A stretch of DNA of 64,000 nt, taken from contig PLEX01000225.1 of assembly GCA_003136575.1 (NCBI GenBank), forward strand, positions 116,268-180,267. Direction: 5' to 3'. Both the position numbers and the translations under genes were made by a program. The DNA is from Bryobacterales bacterium. Lineage in GTDB: Bacteria > Acidobacteriota > Terriglobia > Bryobacterales > Bryobacteraceae. This document shows, in pieces, positions 1-10,948 of this stretch; the first letter of the stretch is position 1; every line of letters begins with the position of its first letter. The notes below the pieces were generated by a model that worked only from the letters and a program-made list of their open reading frames with translations, was not told where the DNA came from and ran no database searches.

Positions 1-9
1 AAGGCCACC

Positions 10-1002
<993 letters not shown>

Positions 1003-1299
1003 ACCGTGGGTGCGCGGGGTAACACCGGAGTCCGCGAAGTCCTCAAACTCACGGATTCCCTGGCGTTCGCTATCGACCAGTGCCGACCGACAGCGAGTAC
1101 GGTCGGCATCCCGCCGATGGCCAAACCACCGATGCCCCGGGAGCTACTTGACGCACACTGAGGGCCAGGAAAGGTTCGTGAGACTTTGATCGGACCGGGA
1201 CCGCCTCCAGCCATGTTGCGCTCAATACCATGCCACTCCGTGGACGCCATGAAACGTTTTCCGGTCCGCATCCAGACGAAGAAGCCGCGCGGTCAGGAT

Positions 1300-1782
1300 T
1301 GATCGTTTGCAGCATTTCACCACCTTGCCCAACTAGAAGAGAAACTACTCGATCTTACTAATCGACTTCGGCACGAGGACTTCAACAGCGTGATCTATCC
1401 TTCGGCACGACATTCTCGTGGACACTGCATTGCTTTGTTTGGTGATCAAACCAATTCTCTGAAGAGTGGGTCGTGTTACGTCACAAGCGTCACCCTGAAG
1501 CTGGTCCGCGAAGACTTTGATTCGGCAGGTCCACCTCCGCGACCTTGCGATCCCACCACGGATATCATCGATGGTATGCGTGGATACTACTCGTTCGACG
1601 GTTCGACGAAGAGCGGTTTAATTTCGCTCGCTGAACGGGGTCTGCTATCGCCGCTTGGAATGCCGGCTCGAGGGGCAGTTGATTTCGTCCGAAGGCGCTA
1701 CCACCGGTACCCGATTGATGCTGTCAATAGTGGAGCCATAACATCAGGCTGTCCGCTGTTCGTCGAGAACTACACACGATAG
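1300..1782 (+). pseudogene. possible C-terminal remnant of a RES-domain protein
   Basis: Open frame with ...DFNSVIYPSARHSRGHCIALFGDQ, resembling the C-terminal RES-domain motif (YPSxRxxGGxCxALF); rest of the domain absent. Confidence 0.3.
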
Positions 1783-1928
1783 GCAGCGGCGACGCCCAGC
1801 GTAACCAGCTGGCATTCGCAGCCGGAAGTTTATCTGGAATCAACGGTTGGGGGCGGCCACCCTCCCCTACACCCCTGCACTCCGATAGCGGGGTGGACTT
1901 TTAAAAGCTGAATCCCGTTAACTTATTG

Positions 1929-1980
1929 AAAAGTTGGAGCGGGAGACGGGGGTCGAACCCGCGACGTCCAGCTTGGGAAA
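1929..1980 (-). repeat. tRNA-Gly(CCC)-like 3' half (anticodon loop to acceptor CCA), direct repeat copy A; putative att core
   Basis: Reverse complement reads TTTCCCAAGCTGGACGTCGCGGGTTCGACCCCCGTCTCCCGCTCCA: anticodon loop with CCC, 3' anticodon stem, GGTTCGACC T-loop, acceptor strand and CCA. 5' half missing. Identical 52 bp at 14923-14974. Confidence 0.85.
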
Positions 1981-2079
1981 ACGACCTTCAAATGATAACA
2001 AAGAACATAGCGTTTTTGTTGATCTCTTTCTGGCGATAGAATTTAGCCAGTTTTCATTCTGGGCATTCGGTTGGCGCTT

Positions 2080-2101
2080 AACGGTGTTCAAACGGTGTTC
2101 A
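2080..2101 (+). repeat. perfect tandem 11-bp repeat AACGGTGTTCA x2; candidate integrase arm-type sites (left end)
   Basis: aacggtgttca|aacggtgttca; same motif at 14805-14815, variants at 14870-14880 and 14881-14891. Confidence 0.6.
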
Positions 2102-2296
2102 AAAGTTGGCGGCATTGCCCCAGCCCGCTGGTTCGGTCGGGTCCGATCATCTGCCTCTACCATCTCAACGAGCGCACGGAAGAAGGGCTTCGGAAGGCGC
2201 TGGAGTTTCGAAAAAGCCGTCGCCGAGGGCGCGCAGTACGTTGTCGCCCGGGCCAAATCCCGGTTGCGGTGAACGCTCCCACCCTTGAAAGCACGC

Positions 2297-5200
2297 CTAC
2301 TGCTGCGCCAATGAGGTGCTGGCTGGAAGGGCCCCGGTGGGCAACGACGAGAACACCGGAAACGCTTCAGCGTTCAACGAGAGACTTACAATCGGGGATG
2401 TCGATTGCATCTGTGCTGAGCCTGTGAACGTGCTGATGCCAAGCAAGGGCCCGATATTTGCTGCAGTATGGCCGTTGGGCGGCAATGTCAGGGACGTGCT
2501 CCCCAGGAGCCCGCCCAATGAGTCGAGTGCCGTTATCGTGACCACCGCGGGTGTCTCCGATGGATTCGCAAAAGCCACGGCGGTTGCCGTCTGAGCAAAA
2601 GTCACGAACTCGGTCGTCGGTGCGGTCGTACCATTGACGCTCGCCTCGCCTACTGCGGTGCTCCCGTTGTACAGGCGGAAGAGTATGCTGGCGTTGACGG
2701 CCGATGTGCACTGCGTTTGTGCCCACCCGCTTAGCGGCCCTGCATCCGACGCGGCCGTCGTCTGAATGTGTATGTCACCGCCCGGGGCTAGAGAATCGCT
2801 GCGGCTCGAAAGTACACCATCGGGAAAAGGTATCTGTAAAGCAGTTCCAGAGTCCGAATAGAAAGTCGTCTGGCAACTCACAGTTCCCGGCGAATAGTTT
2901 ACGTACGTCAAGGTCGTCTGATAGCCTCCACCGACCGCGATATGCGGAAAATAGTAGGTAACAGGCGTGCAACAAAAGGATGTTGTCACTGGCAAATCGC
3001 CTGGTGGAAGTGACGAAATCACGGGAAACGCCTCAGCGTTGACGGAAAGAGAGGCTATTGGCGCGGTGGCCTGAATCCGCACGGAACCAGTGAAACTACT
3101 GACGCCTAGAAGCGGTCCGACATTAGCCGAGGTGTGTCCGTTAGGTGGCAGCGTGAGCGATTTGGTACCGAGGACTGCCCCAAATGAGTTCAAGGCTGTA
3201 ACGCTAACGTTAACGGGAGCCGAAGAAGGGTTTGCAAAGGCAACGCCAGTTTCTGTTTGCGCAAAAGTCACGAACCCGGTCGCAGGCACGGTGGTGCCGA
3301 GGACGCTCACCTCGCCTACAGGCGTGATCCCGTTGTATAGGCGATAAAGAATGCTGGCGTTGATGGCCGATGTACACTGCGTTTCTGCCCATCCAGTTAA
3401 CGCTGTTGCATTAATCGCAGCCGTCGTCTGAACATGGATCTCAGCACCCGGAGCCAGAAAATCACTTCGGCTAGAAACCGCGCCATCTGGGAACGGCAGT
3501 TGCAGCGAAGCCCCCGAGTCGGAGTAAAAACTTGTTTGGCAGCTCACGGTCTCCTGCGAGTAGTTGACATACGTCAAGGTCGTCTGAAATCCACCACCGA
3601 CCGCAAGGTGCGGGAAATAGTAAGTACTTAAGCCAGCGTTGCCCGGGGTGATCGCGAACATCTTCGAATTTGAAGTAAATGCAGGGAGGGCCGCTGAAGT
3701 TACGGTAACAATGGCGCTCCCGGGAAACGCGAGCAAACCCGGGCTCAACGTTGCGGACAACTGGTTCGGGCCCACACCCGCTGTAGCCAGGGCGATTCCG
3801 TTCCAGTTAATGAAATCTCCCTGACCGAAGCCGCTGCCATTGACCAGAATAACCGCTGACCCCGCTTGCGCAGCCGCCGAAGCTGGGGCGATGTTCGCAA
3901 TAACCGGGGGAGCTGCGGAGACCGTGCCGGTAAAGGACTGAAAACCTGTACTTGGGGATGGAGAACTGTCGGTTGCTGTCAGTGTGAATGTATAAGCACC
4001 CAAGACACTCGTTATACCCGCGATGGTTGCCGAGCGCGCATCGTTCTGCGTTAGAGTCAGGCCGCCAGGTAAGCTTCCACTTGTGATCGACCAAGTGTAC
4101 GGCTGCGTTCCGCCTGTCGCGTAACAAGTCGACTGATACACAACTGAAGCAACGGCCGGGCCGACGCTGGGGGAACAGCTTATGAACAGAGGGGAGAATA
4201 CATATACCGGTCGAACTGTAATCGAGGTGTTGACCGGTGCAGAAAACTGCAGGTTCTTCGTCAGGAAGTTACCTCGACCGTCATCGTAGCCCTGAAGCAG
4301 CATCTGGCCGACTTGCGGCGGGGCGGTAATGGTTACAGTAGTGCCCGAGCTATACTCGCGCACAGCGGGAGAACTCCCGGCGGCCCTTTGAAAAGAATCC
4401 GCGGTCGCCCCAAAGCCGACCATCGCCAGGTTCGCAGGGGAAGCAATCTGTACGTCCACCACCGCAGGTTGTTGCGGAACGTAGTCCAATGTCACTTGCA
4501 GGACGGCATCCTTGATGGTAAGTGGCGCGTTGTTGTTCGTGTTGCTTTGAACGTGGAGTACGAAATTTGCGTCGGCGGGGAGGGTGGTAAACGGATCCGT
4601 ATCGCTAGCGGCGCCCACGATGGTTTCCAGCAATGAAACGGCTGCAGGACTTGGAATAATCGGTGAAAGCGTCCCCGTAATCAGATCCTTTGTGGCTCCA
4701 AATTCGACGGGGTTCGGGTTATTGGAGGGGTAAAAGAAGAACTCGTAGATATGGCCGCCACTCGATATTCTGCCAACGCCAGGGAATCTCGCAAGCAATT
4801 GGAGATTGGCCACCGTTGGGTTGCCTGCCGGCGCTACCAGATCCAGAGTTGGTACCTGGATTCCAGCCACCCGTACATTAGTCGCGCCCTGAGGCACGAT
4901 TCCTGCCGCAACCGGGTTAAAGATCAAGTCCTGCCCGCTGTTCAGAGCCAGGATTTGATCAGGTGTCAAACTGATCCCGAAGGACGCACGGCTCGACGGG
5001 TAGTGGCCGGTGTAGTAAGAAATGATATTTTGCGTCACGTTTGCGAGATCTTGTTCGAACAGATCGACCTCGGCCGCGATTGTGGCATCCGAAGGAACAG
5101 CCGGGCCTCCGGCGACGATCAGAGCATTCACGCTTTGCTGCAGGTGGCTCAGATCGAGGCTGACGCTGGAGGGCGCAAGCTGTACGTACTGTTGGCTCGC

Positions 5201-8200
5201 CAGCAAAAGCTGCTGATACCACTCCAACCGATTCCTAGCATTGGTAGCCAGTTGATTAACACGGTTTACAGTGTCGGGAGAAAGAGCTAGGACTGTAGAA
5301 CTCAGCTGCGTGTCGAAGGAGTTTATGGAAAGCAGATCCGAAACTATCTGATTAACAGCGGTTTGAATCGTTTGGTTCGCCTGGTCCATCTGCGTTTGCA
5401 GATTCATATTCGCAGTGGTGAGGTTGGTGTTGGCCGCTGCGAGTTGACCCAGAATCGGGTCTTGCTGCTGAATTTTGGCCACCTCTGCGTCGAGAGCCGC
5501 CCCAGAGATGCTAGTGCTGCTCTCGGTTTGCGCTATACCGGCGACGATCGTGCCTATGGCCGCTGCGCCCGTAACAACGGCGTTTATGCCCACTGTGCCA
5601 TTATTCGTGCTATTTGTAAGCGTGGCTTGAAGATTCGGGATTACGCAACCAAGGCTCGTGCTCGCGCTGGCACCACTGCCACTCCCACCAGTGGTACTCG
5701 CTCTGATACTCGTCGCGGCGGCACTCGCTCTAACGGCACTCGCTCTACTGTGACTCGCCGAGGTTGTAGTCGGTGTATTACTAGTCCCTCCGCTCCCGCT
5801 GTTCGAATTGACGATGAGATACACCTCCAACTGCCCCGACGCCTGCTGCGGCGAGGAACTGTCTTTTACGGCGATGGTCACTGCGAAGGTCCCCGCTGTC
5901 TTGGGAGTCCCGCTGATCACGCCAGTATCGGGATCCATCGCCAGTTCCCCCATTGGCAACCCCATGGCTGTCCAAAAGAAAGGCCGGGTCCCGATCCCGC
6001 CCACCACCGTAAGCACTGGACCCGTATAAGGGGTACCGGCCATCGGACTCTGCAGATCAGGGGGCTCGATGGTCAGTTGCAGGCAGCTTGCCGTCGCCGC
6101 AGCCACTACCGGCGCCAAGCCGCTAATGTCTGGGATGGTATTCGACCCAGCGCTGCCCGTCGCTGCGGCTTCGATGCCGGAGACAGCGTTAATGATGGGA
6201 GTCAGCGGGGCAAGGGCGGGTACCAATCCCGCAATGCCGACGGCTATTTTGGCAATAGTGCCGAAAAGCGATGTCTTGTTTTGAAGGGCGGCATTCTCCA
6301 GATCGCCCTGAGCTTGAATTTGTTGCTCCGCGTTGATGGCCTGCACATCGGCCGCATACTGGCTCAATGCTTGCTCGTCTTGTAGGGATTCTCCATTCAG
6401 TGTAGCCAGACTGGTAAGGGCTGTGTTAATAGTGGCCGTTTGGTTCGCTATATCGGTTTTCAGACTCTGCGTTTGCGCCTGAATTGCCGCAAGTTTTTCC
6501 TGGAGGGTCATAGTGGCGCTCTGGACGACCGCCTGGAGATAAAGAAGGTTGACATCGGCTTTTATCTCCTGGCTGTATGCCGCAGCATTTAGTTCGAGGG
6601 TCGTTAGCGGGGCAAAATTCTGTTGCATTGAAAAATAGTTGAGATTAGCCGCCAGGCGCGCGAGCAGCTGATTCGCCTGGCCGAGGAGAGCGGCAACATT
6701 CTCGCTGGTCTCCTGCGAAGACAACGAGCTGGCGAGGTCGCTGACGATGCCGTCAAGCTCGATCGTGGACTGTTGGAAGTAGTTAGTTTGGTAGAGCGCC
6801 GTCGCATAGGCGAGGCGTTGAGTGGCATACGCTGCAGTGGCCCACCCCGTCGCCGCCAGAGCCGTATAAGCGCCTGCGGCTCCCTGTGGCGCGCTTGCGG
6901 AAGGCGATGAGGCTGTCTTTCCGCTGGTGGTCGTGACAATGCCTGTATTCGGCCATAAACCCCAGTAGGGTCCTCCGTCGACGTTAAATGCGACAACACA
7001 CCACGCTGAAACGGTAGGAGTCCCCGCCTGGCCACCCGGATAGGTCCCGAGTGAAGGAGCGGACAAGCCGCCAGCCATTGTGGCGGTGGTGTGAACATCA
7101 ATTGTGCTCGTCAGATTGCCACCCGAGCCGCCCAGACCTGGAATTCCCGCCGGGGTCGCGTCACTTCCGTTGGTCGGATAGCCGGGAAGAGAGTTACACG
7201 ATCCATAGTAGGCAACATGAACGGGGTTTTCTTTGTCCATAGTCGCCACCTGGTAATCAATACAGACCATGGAATTATTAGGAATGTTGTCGTTGTTCTG
7301 CGCCTGGCTGGGCTGACCGAAGTTTGTCTGAACCTGCAGGGATGTTCCGTTGGCACCAGGTGCGCCGGGCCCAGGCGCGCCACCCGGCCCGCCAGACAGA
7401 ACGAGCGGATTTGGCGTAGCAGGATCGGATATGAACGAGGCAATCTGCAGTGTGACGTTGCCTCCTGGCTGGCCGGGTAGCCCTGGCGCCCCGATTTGCG
7501 ACGGCGGTGTCTGCGGTGCGGACGGCGTCGTGGTCAGGGCGCCAGATCCCTGGAACTGCAACGTCTGCGCAGTAATCGACACATTGGTGCCCGGAAGTGT
7601 TGTCAGCGACCGGAAGGTGACGCTGCGGGCGTTGATCGTCATATTTGTGATGCCCGTCAGTCCATTGTAGGCCGCCCACAAGCCGTTGCTGATTGACGAG
7701 TCGAAGACTAGGTCGATTCCGTTGATGACTACTGTTCGCGTTGGAGACGCCCCGGAAGAAAGAGTGTCCGCTACCTGAATGAACTGAGAAGAAGCCGGAT
7801 CAGGTTGTGGCGTCGTGGTGGGGAATACCCGGATTATCTCGTCAGCTGTACTCGCAGAACTGGGCGCGGGCCCAGCGATGGCGATCATCAAACCCAACTG
7901 CGCCGTCAGCTGCGGCGTTGAGCTATCCGTCACCATAAACGTCGGCGTGTAGTTCCCGGCCGTGGCGGGCGTCCCGCTCAACGTTCCTTCGGCAGTTACT
8001 GTCAGACCCGGCGGCAGCGCCGTCGCCGTCCAGTTGTAAGGCGGTGTCCCGCCCTGCACCGCCAGAGCCGCTCCGGCAAACGGCGCGTCCACCACACCGC
8101 CGGGCAGCGCCGAACTCGTGACAGTCAGTTGCCCTCCGGTGATGTTGATCGGCAAACCCGACTGCGCCGCCAACTGCGGTGTCGAACTGTCCTTCACCGT

Positions 8201-10228
8201 AAACGTCGGAGTGTAATTCCCGGCCGTGGTGGGCGTCCCGCTCAGCGCTCCGCCCGCGCTCAGCGTCAGACCCGGCGGCAATCCCGTCGCCGTCCAGTTG
8301 TAGGGCACGGTCCCGCCCTGTGCCAGCAGCTTCGCCCCGGCATACGCCGCGTTCACCGCCCCGCCGGGCAGCGTGGTCGTCGTGATGGTCAGCGCGGCTC
8401 CGATGGCGATCGGCAAACCCGACTGCGCCGTCAACTGCGGTGTCGAACTGTCCTTCACCGTAAACGTCGGAGTGTAATTCCCGGCCGTGGTGGGCGTCCC
8501 GCTCAGCGCTCCGCCCGCGCTCAGCGTCAGACCCGGCGGCAATCCCGTCGCCGTCCAGTTGTAGGGCACGGTCCCGCCCTGTGCCAGCAGCTTCGCCCCG
8601 GCATACGCCGCGTTCACCGCCCCGCCGGGCAGCGTGGTCGTCGTGATGGTCAGCGTAGGCCCTGCGATGCTGAAGGTGGTTGCGCTAGACGCACTTCCTC
8701 CGGGATCGGTCACGGTGATGCTGACGCTGCCGGCAGCCGCAATCAGGCTCGCCGGAACCGGCGCCGTCAGTTGCGTGCCGCTGACGAAAATGGTATTGAG
8801 GGCCAGTCCATTCCATAGCACGGTGGCGCCAGACAGGAATCCCGCACCGTTCACCATGAGCGTAAAGGGCGCCCCTTCTGCCGTCGCCGAACCCGGACTC
8901 AAGTTGGTAATAGCGGGTACCGGCGTGTTAACCGGGAAGGCGATGGCGGTGGATGTGGCCGCTTCTCCTCCCGGGCCGCCGCCTGGAATGATTACGTACA
9001 CGGTAGCGTTGCCAATCTCCGCGATGAGGCTTGCCGGAACCAACGCCGTGAGCCACGTGGCGCTGACGAAGGTGGTGGAAAGAAGAACCGGCTGGAGCGG
9101 CCCACTTGGGGTGACCCAACTAACCGTGGCCCCCGAAGGGAAACCCGTTCCGTTCACCGTCAGCGTGAAGGCCGCCCCTCCGGCTATCGTCATTGCGGGG
9201 CTCAGGCTGGTGACCGTGGCTGGCGCATACGTTGGGCTGACCGTAAACGTTGCGATGGTGGACAGTTGACCGCCGGGGTTCAACACAGTGACATTTACGC
9301 TCTGGGAATCCACAATCAGGCTCGCCGGAACCGAGGCTGTCAACTTTGTGGCGGCGACAAAGATGGTGGAAAGGGCTGAGCCGTTCCACTGTACCGTAGC
9401 CCCCGAAAGGAAACCCGTTCCGTTCACGGTCAGCGTAAAAGCTGCCCCTCCCTGGGTCGTAGTGTTCGGGCTCAGGCTTGTGATGGCGGGCCCCGACGAG
9501 GTGACAGTGAAGGGAAAGGGAATTGACTGGCTGGTGTCAGGATTGACCACATTGACATAAGGGAAGCCACTGGCCAACTGGTAAGGATTGCTGGCCGGCG
9601 GCGCGATATATAGCGCCGGAACGAAAGTCGTCAGCTGCGTGGCGCTGACGAAATTCGTGGGAAGATAGACTCCCCCGCCGGAGGAGAAATACCATGTCAC
9701 CTGTGCGCCTGGAGCGAACCCCGTTCCGTTCACGGTCAGCGTGAACTCCGGTCCTCCAGACGTCGCCGAGCCGGGTGACAGACTACTGATCGTTGGGAGG
9801 GGTTCCAGCTCAAGTGCAAGCGTGCCACCCCAGCTGGTAATCGATCCATCATTGCAGCCGCCTTCTTGCCCCACCGCTGTCACAGCTACCGTGTGCGTCC
9901 CGCTTATCGTCCCGAAGGGGACTTGGCCGGTGGTACCGCCAGGCGCGAGGAAACTGCTGCCGCCAGTTTTAATCGCCCCGCCATCAAGGGATATAAATAT
10001 CTGAAAGTTCGAGCAATTGGTTGGCGAAGATGTGAAATCCACGGTGAGTAAGGCTGGGATGGTCGACGTCACCGGAGTGGTGTAGGACGGTGAACAAATT
10101 TCGTCGATGCTGCTCGTGCAGCTGATGGTAATCGGGAACGTCTGGGATGTCGCCGCTGCGGGGCACGCTCCTGGCGTCAGCAGCCCGACGAACAAGCAAA
10201 CGCCAGCACAGAGTGTGACGCGCATCAT
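2297..10228 (-). CDS. giant secreted multidomain protein: IPT/TIG domains, He_PIG/putative-Ig repeats, Gly-Pro-rich segment, long helical regions, duplicated C-terminal module
   Basis: 2643-aa ORF with signal peptide (MMRVTLCAGVCLFVGLLTPGACPAAA), repeated TIG motifs (LSPxSATxGGxxFTLTVNGTGF), He_PIG motifs (LPPGLTLSAGGALSGTPTTAGNYTPTFTVKDSS). Confidence 0.9.
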   Translation of the reverse strand: MMRVTLCAGVCLFVGLLTPGACPAAATSQTFPITISCTSSIDEICSPSYTTPVTSTIPALLTVDFTSSPTNCSNFQIFISLDGGAIKTGGSSFLAPGGTTGQVPFGTISGTHTVAVTAVGQEGGCNDGSITSWGGTLALELEPLPTISSLSPGSATSGGPEFTLTVNGTGFAPGAQVTWYFSSGGGVYLPTNFVSATQLTTFVPALYIAPPASNPYQLASGFPYVNVVNPDTSQSIPFPFTVTSSGPAITSLSPNTTTQGGAAFTLTVNGTGFLSGATVQWNGSALSTIFVAATKLTASVPASLIVDSQSVNVTVLNPGGQLSTIATFTVSPTYAPATVTSLSPAMTIAGGAAFTLTVNGTGFPSGATVSWVTPSGPLQPVLLSTTFVSATWLTALVPASLIAEIGNATVYVIIPGGGPGGEAATSTAIAFPVNTPVPAITNLSPGSATAEGAPFTLMVNGAGFLSGATVLWNGLALNTIFVSGTQLTAPVPASLIAAAGSVSITVTDPGGSASSATTFSIAGPTLTITTTTLPGGAVNAAYAGAKLLAQGGTVPYNWTATGLPPGLTLSAGGALSGTPTTAGNYTPTFTVKDSSTPQLTAQSGLPIAIGAALTITTTTLPGGAVNAAYAGAKLLAQGGTVPYNWTATGLPPGLTLSAGGALSGTPTTAGNYTPTFTVKDSSTPQLAAQSGLPINITGGQLTVTSSALPGGVVDAPFAGAALAVQGGTPPYNWTATALPPGLTVTAEGTLSGTPATAGNYTPTFMVTDSSTPQLTAQLGLMIAIAGPAPSSASTADEIIRVFPTTTPQPDPASSQFIQVADTLSSGASPTRTVVINGIDLVFDSSISNGLWAAYNGLTGITNMTINARSVTFRSLTTLPGTNVSITAQTLQFQGSGALTTTPSAPQTPPSQIGAPGLPGQPGGNVTLQIASFISDPATPNPLVLSGGPGGAPGPGAPGANGTSLQVQTNFGQPSQAQNNDNIPNNSMVCIDYQVATMDKENPVHVAYYGSCNSLPGYPTNGSDATPAGIPGLGGSGGNLTSTIDVHTTATMAGGLSAPSLGTYPGGQAGTPTVSAWCVVAFNVDGGPYWGLWPNTGIVTTTSGKTASSPSASAPQGAAGAYTALAATGWATAAYATQRLAYATALYQTNYFQQSTIELDGIVSDLASSLSSQETSENVAALLGQANQLLARLAANLNYFSMQQNFAPLTTLELNAAAYSQEIKADVNLLYLQAVVQSATMTLQEKLAAIQAQTQSLKTDIANQTATINTALTSLATLNGESLQDEQALSQYAADVQAINAEQQIQAQGDLENAALQNKTSLFGTIAKIAVGIAGLVPALAPLTPIINAVSGIEAAATGSAGSNTIPDISGLAPVVAAATASCLQLTIEPPDLQSPMAGTPYTGPVLTVVGGIGTRPFFWTAMGLPMGELAMDPDTGVISGTPKTAGTFAVTIAVKDSSSPQQASGQLEVYLIVNSNSGSGGTSNTPTTTSASHSRASAVRASAAATSIRASTTGGSGSGASASTSLGCVIPNLQATLTNSTNNGTVGINAVVTGAAAIGTIVAGIAQTESSTSISGAALDAEVAKIQQQDPILGQLAAANTNLTTANMNLQTQMDQANQTIQTAVNQIVSDLLSINSFDTQLSSTVLALSPDTVNRVNQLATNARNRLEWYQQLLLASQQYVQLAPSSVSLDLSHLQQSVNALIVAGGPAVPSDATIAAEVDLFEQDLANVTQNIISYYTGHYPSSRASFGISLTPDQILALNSGQDLIFNPVAAGIVPQGATNVRVAGIQVPTLDLVAPAGNPTVANLQLLARFPGVGRISSGGHIYEFFFYPSNNPNPVEFGATKDLITGTLSPIIPSPAAVSLLETIVGAASDTDPFTTLPADANFVLHVQSNTNNNAPLTIKDAVLQVTLDYVPQQPAVVDVQIASPANLAMVGFGATADSFQRAAGSSPAVREYSSGTTVTITAPPQVGQMLLQGYDDGRGNFLTKNLQFSAPVNTSITVRPVYVFSPLFISCSPSVGPAVASVVYQSTCYATGGTQPYTWSITSGSLPGGLTLTQNDARSATIAGITSVLGAYTFTLTATDSSPSPSTGFQSFTGTVSAAPPVIANIAPASAAAQAGSAVILVNGSGFGQGDFINWNGIALATAGVGPNQLSATLSPGLLAFPGSAIVTVTSAALPAFTSNSKMFAITPGNAGLSTYYFPHLAVGGGFQTTLTYVNYSQETVSCQTSFYSDSGASLQLPFPDGAVSSRSDFLAPGAEIHVQTTAAINATALTGWAETQCTSAINASILYRLYNGITPVGEVSVLGTTVPATGFVTFAQTETGVAFANPSSAPVNVSVTALNSFGAVLGTKSLTLPPNGHTSANVGPLLGVSSFTGSVRIQATAPIASLSVNAEAFPVISSLPPGDLPVTTSFCCTPVTYYFPHIAVGGGYQTTLTYVNYSPGTVSCQTTFYSDSGTALQIPFPDGVLSSRSDSLAPGGDIHIQTTAASDAGPLSGWAQTQCTSAVNASILFRLYNGSTAVGEASVNGTTAPTTEFVTFAQTATAVAFANPSETPAVVTITALDSLGGLLGSTSLTLPPNGHTAANIGPLLGISTFTGSAQMQSTSPIVSLSLNAEAFPVFSSLPTGALPASTSLAQQ
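2304..3628 (-). repeat. two tandem copies of a ~223-aa C-terminal module (YYFPHxAVGGGxQTTLTYVNYS...EAFPVxSSLP)
   Basis: YYFPHLAVGGGFQ and YYFPHIAVGGGYQ start about 669 bp apart and stay alignable throughout. Confidence 0.8.
8148..8655 (-). repeat. near-perfect tandem duplication, 261-bp (87-aa) period, encoding He_PIG modules; divergent third copy ~7887-8133
   Basis: 8148-8394 and 8409-8655 are almost identical at the nucleotide level (atcggcaaacccgactgcgccg...gtgatggtcagcg). Confidence 0.9.
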
Positions 10229-10611
10229 AACCCCCTCGAAGCGGCTTGCCTGACAGTATTTTTCTTGTCGGTGATGCCGGTAGCGGCCGTTTCGATGGCT
10301 CCCGAATAGTCGATCTTAGAGAAGACGCCTGCCGAGTAAAGGAACCCATGCACAGTTCCGGACGAGTCCGTGTTGCTGCCAACGATTTTCCCGCTGGAAT
10401 TGATACCGTAAGCCGTGGTTGAAAAGGCCCCCGGGTAATACAACGCGACGTGAGTCTGGGCGCGGACTGCTCCGTTAAAGGCCATCAGAACCGCCAGAAG
10501 CAGGGCTATCCGAGCGGCAGTTCCCGAACACCTCCCGCGAATTCCCTTCACCAGGGGCAGACAGGTGAGGTTCCTGAAACCGTTGAACATCAGCGTGATT
10601 ATCGAATGCAT
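10225..10611 (-). CDS. short HAF-repeat extracellular protein, apparently C-terminally truncated; stop overlaps start of the giant ORF
   Basis: Signal-like N-terminus then HAF-type repeats (AYGINSSGKIVGSNTDSSGTVHGFLYSAGVFSKIDYSGAIETAATGI), then abrupt stop TGA inside the ATGATG of the next ORF. Confidence 0.6.
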   Translation of the reverse strand: MHSIITLMFNGFRNLTCLPLVKGIRGRCSGTAARIALLLAVLMAFNGAVRAQTHVALYYPGAFSTTAYGINSSGKIVGSNTDSSGTVHGFLYSAGVFSKIDYSGAIETAATGITDKKNTVRQAASRGL

Positions 10612-10903
10612 AAACGGCCTCCTATTTCACGACTTCACCTGAGAAGAGCCTCGGGTGCAGCTTGGCTCTTCCGCGACGGATAAAGCAGGCGATGCGTCTC
10701 ATCCTCTTTTCGCCGGCCCATGATTGTTTCGAGGATGCGATCTGAATCGCATGTCGGAGCCCGAACTCCATTGTCCGGGAATCAACAACATGGGCGGTTG
10801 CGAGAGAGGAAAACCGGAACCTCTATTCCGTGAGCGGAAGAACTCTTCCGCTCTTTGTTTCGAGGTATGCTGTAAATCATTAAGCCCGCGAGGAACTACC
10901 TTC

Positions 10904-10917
10904 GGCACTGCGCTTGC
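10904..10917 (+). promoter_or_regulatory. candidate sigma54 (-24/-12) promoter upstream of the sensor kinase
   Basis: tcGGCACtgcgctTGCtg: GG and GC separated by exactly 10 nt, 32 nt upstream of the ATG at 10949. Confidence 0.35.
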
Positions 10918-10948
10918 TGCCACATCAAGAAGATTTCAATACCCCTTT

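Noticed and set aside
1082-1107. Hairpin gccgacc-N12-ggtcggc after the first gene
   Set aside because: Short stem, no T-tract, not convincingly a terminator or structured RNA.
1934-2272. ORF MERETGVEPATSSLGK... (and the minus ORFs 1918-2256, 14897-15136)
   Set aside because: GVEPATSSLGK-type peptides here are translations of the antisense strand of a tRNA-Gly 3' half; not a protein-coding gene.
5640-5800. Repeated ctcgc/actcgc-like tracts considered as a possible CRISPR or tandem repeat
   Set aside because: They encode the Ser/Thr/Ala low-complexity linker of the giant protein; no spacer-repeat architecture.
5363-6385. 340-aa plus-strand ORF
   Set aside because: Antisense to the giant secreted protein; arginine-rich, no recognisable domain; GC-rich shadow ORF.
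8129-8818. 229-aa plus-strand repetitive Arg-rich ORF
   Set aside because: Repeats are the shadow of the 261-bp duplication in the real minus-strand gene.
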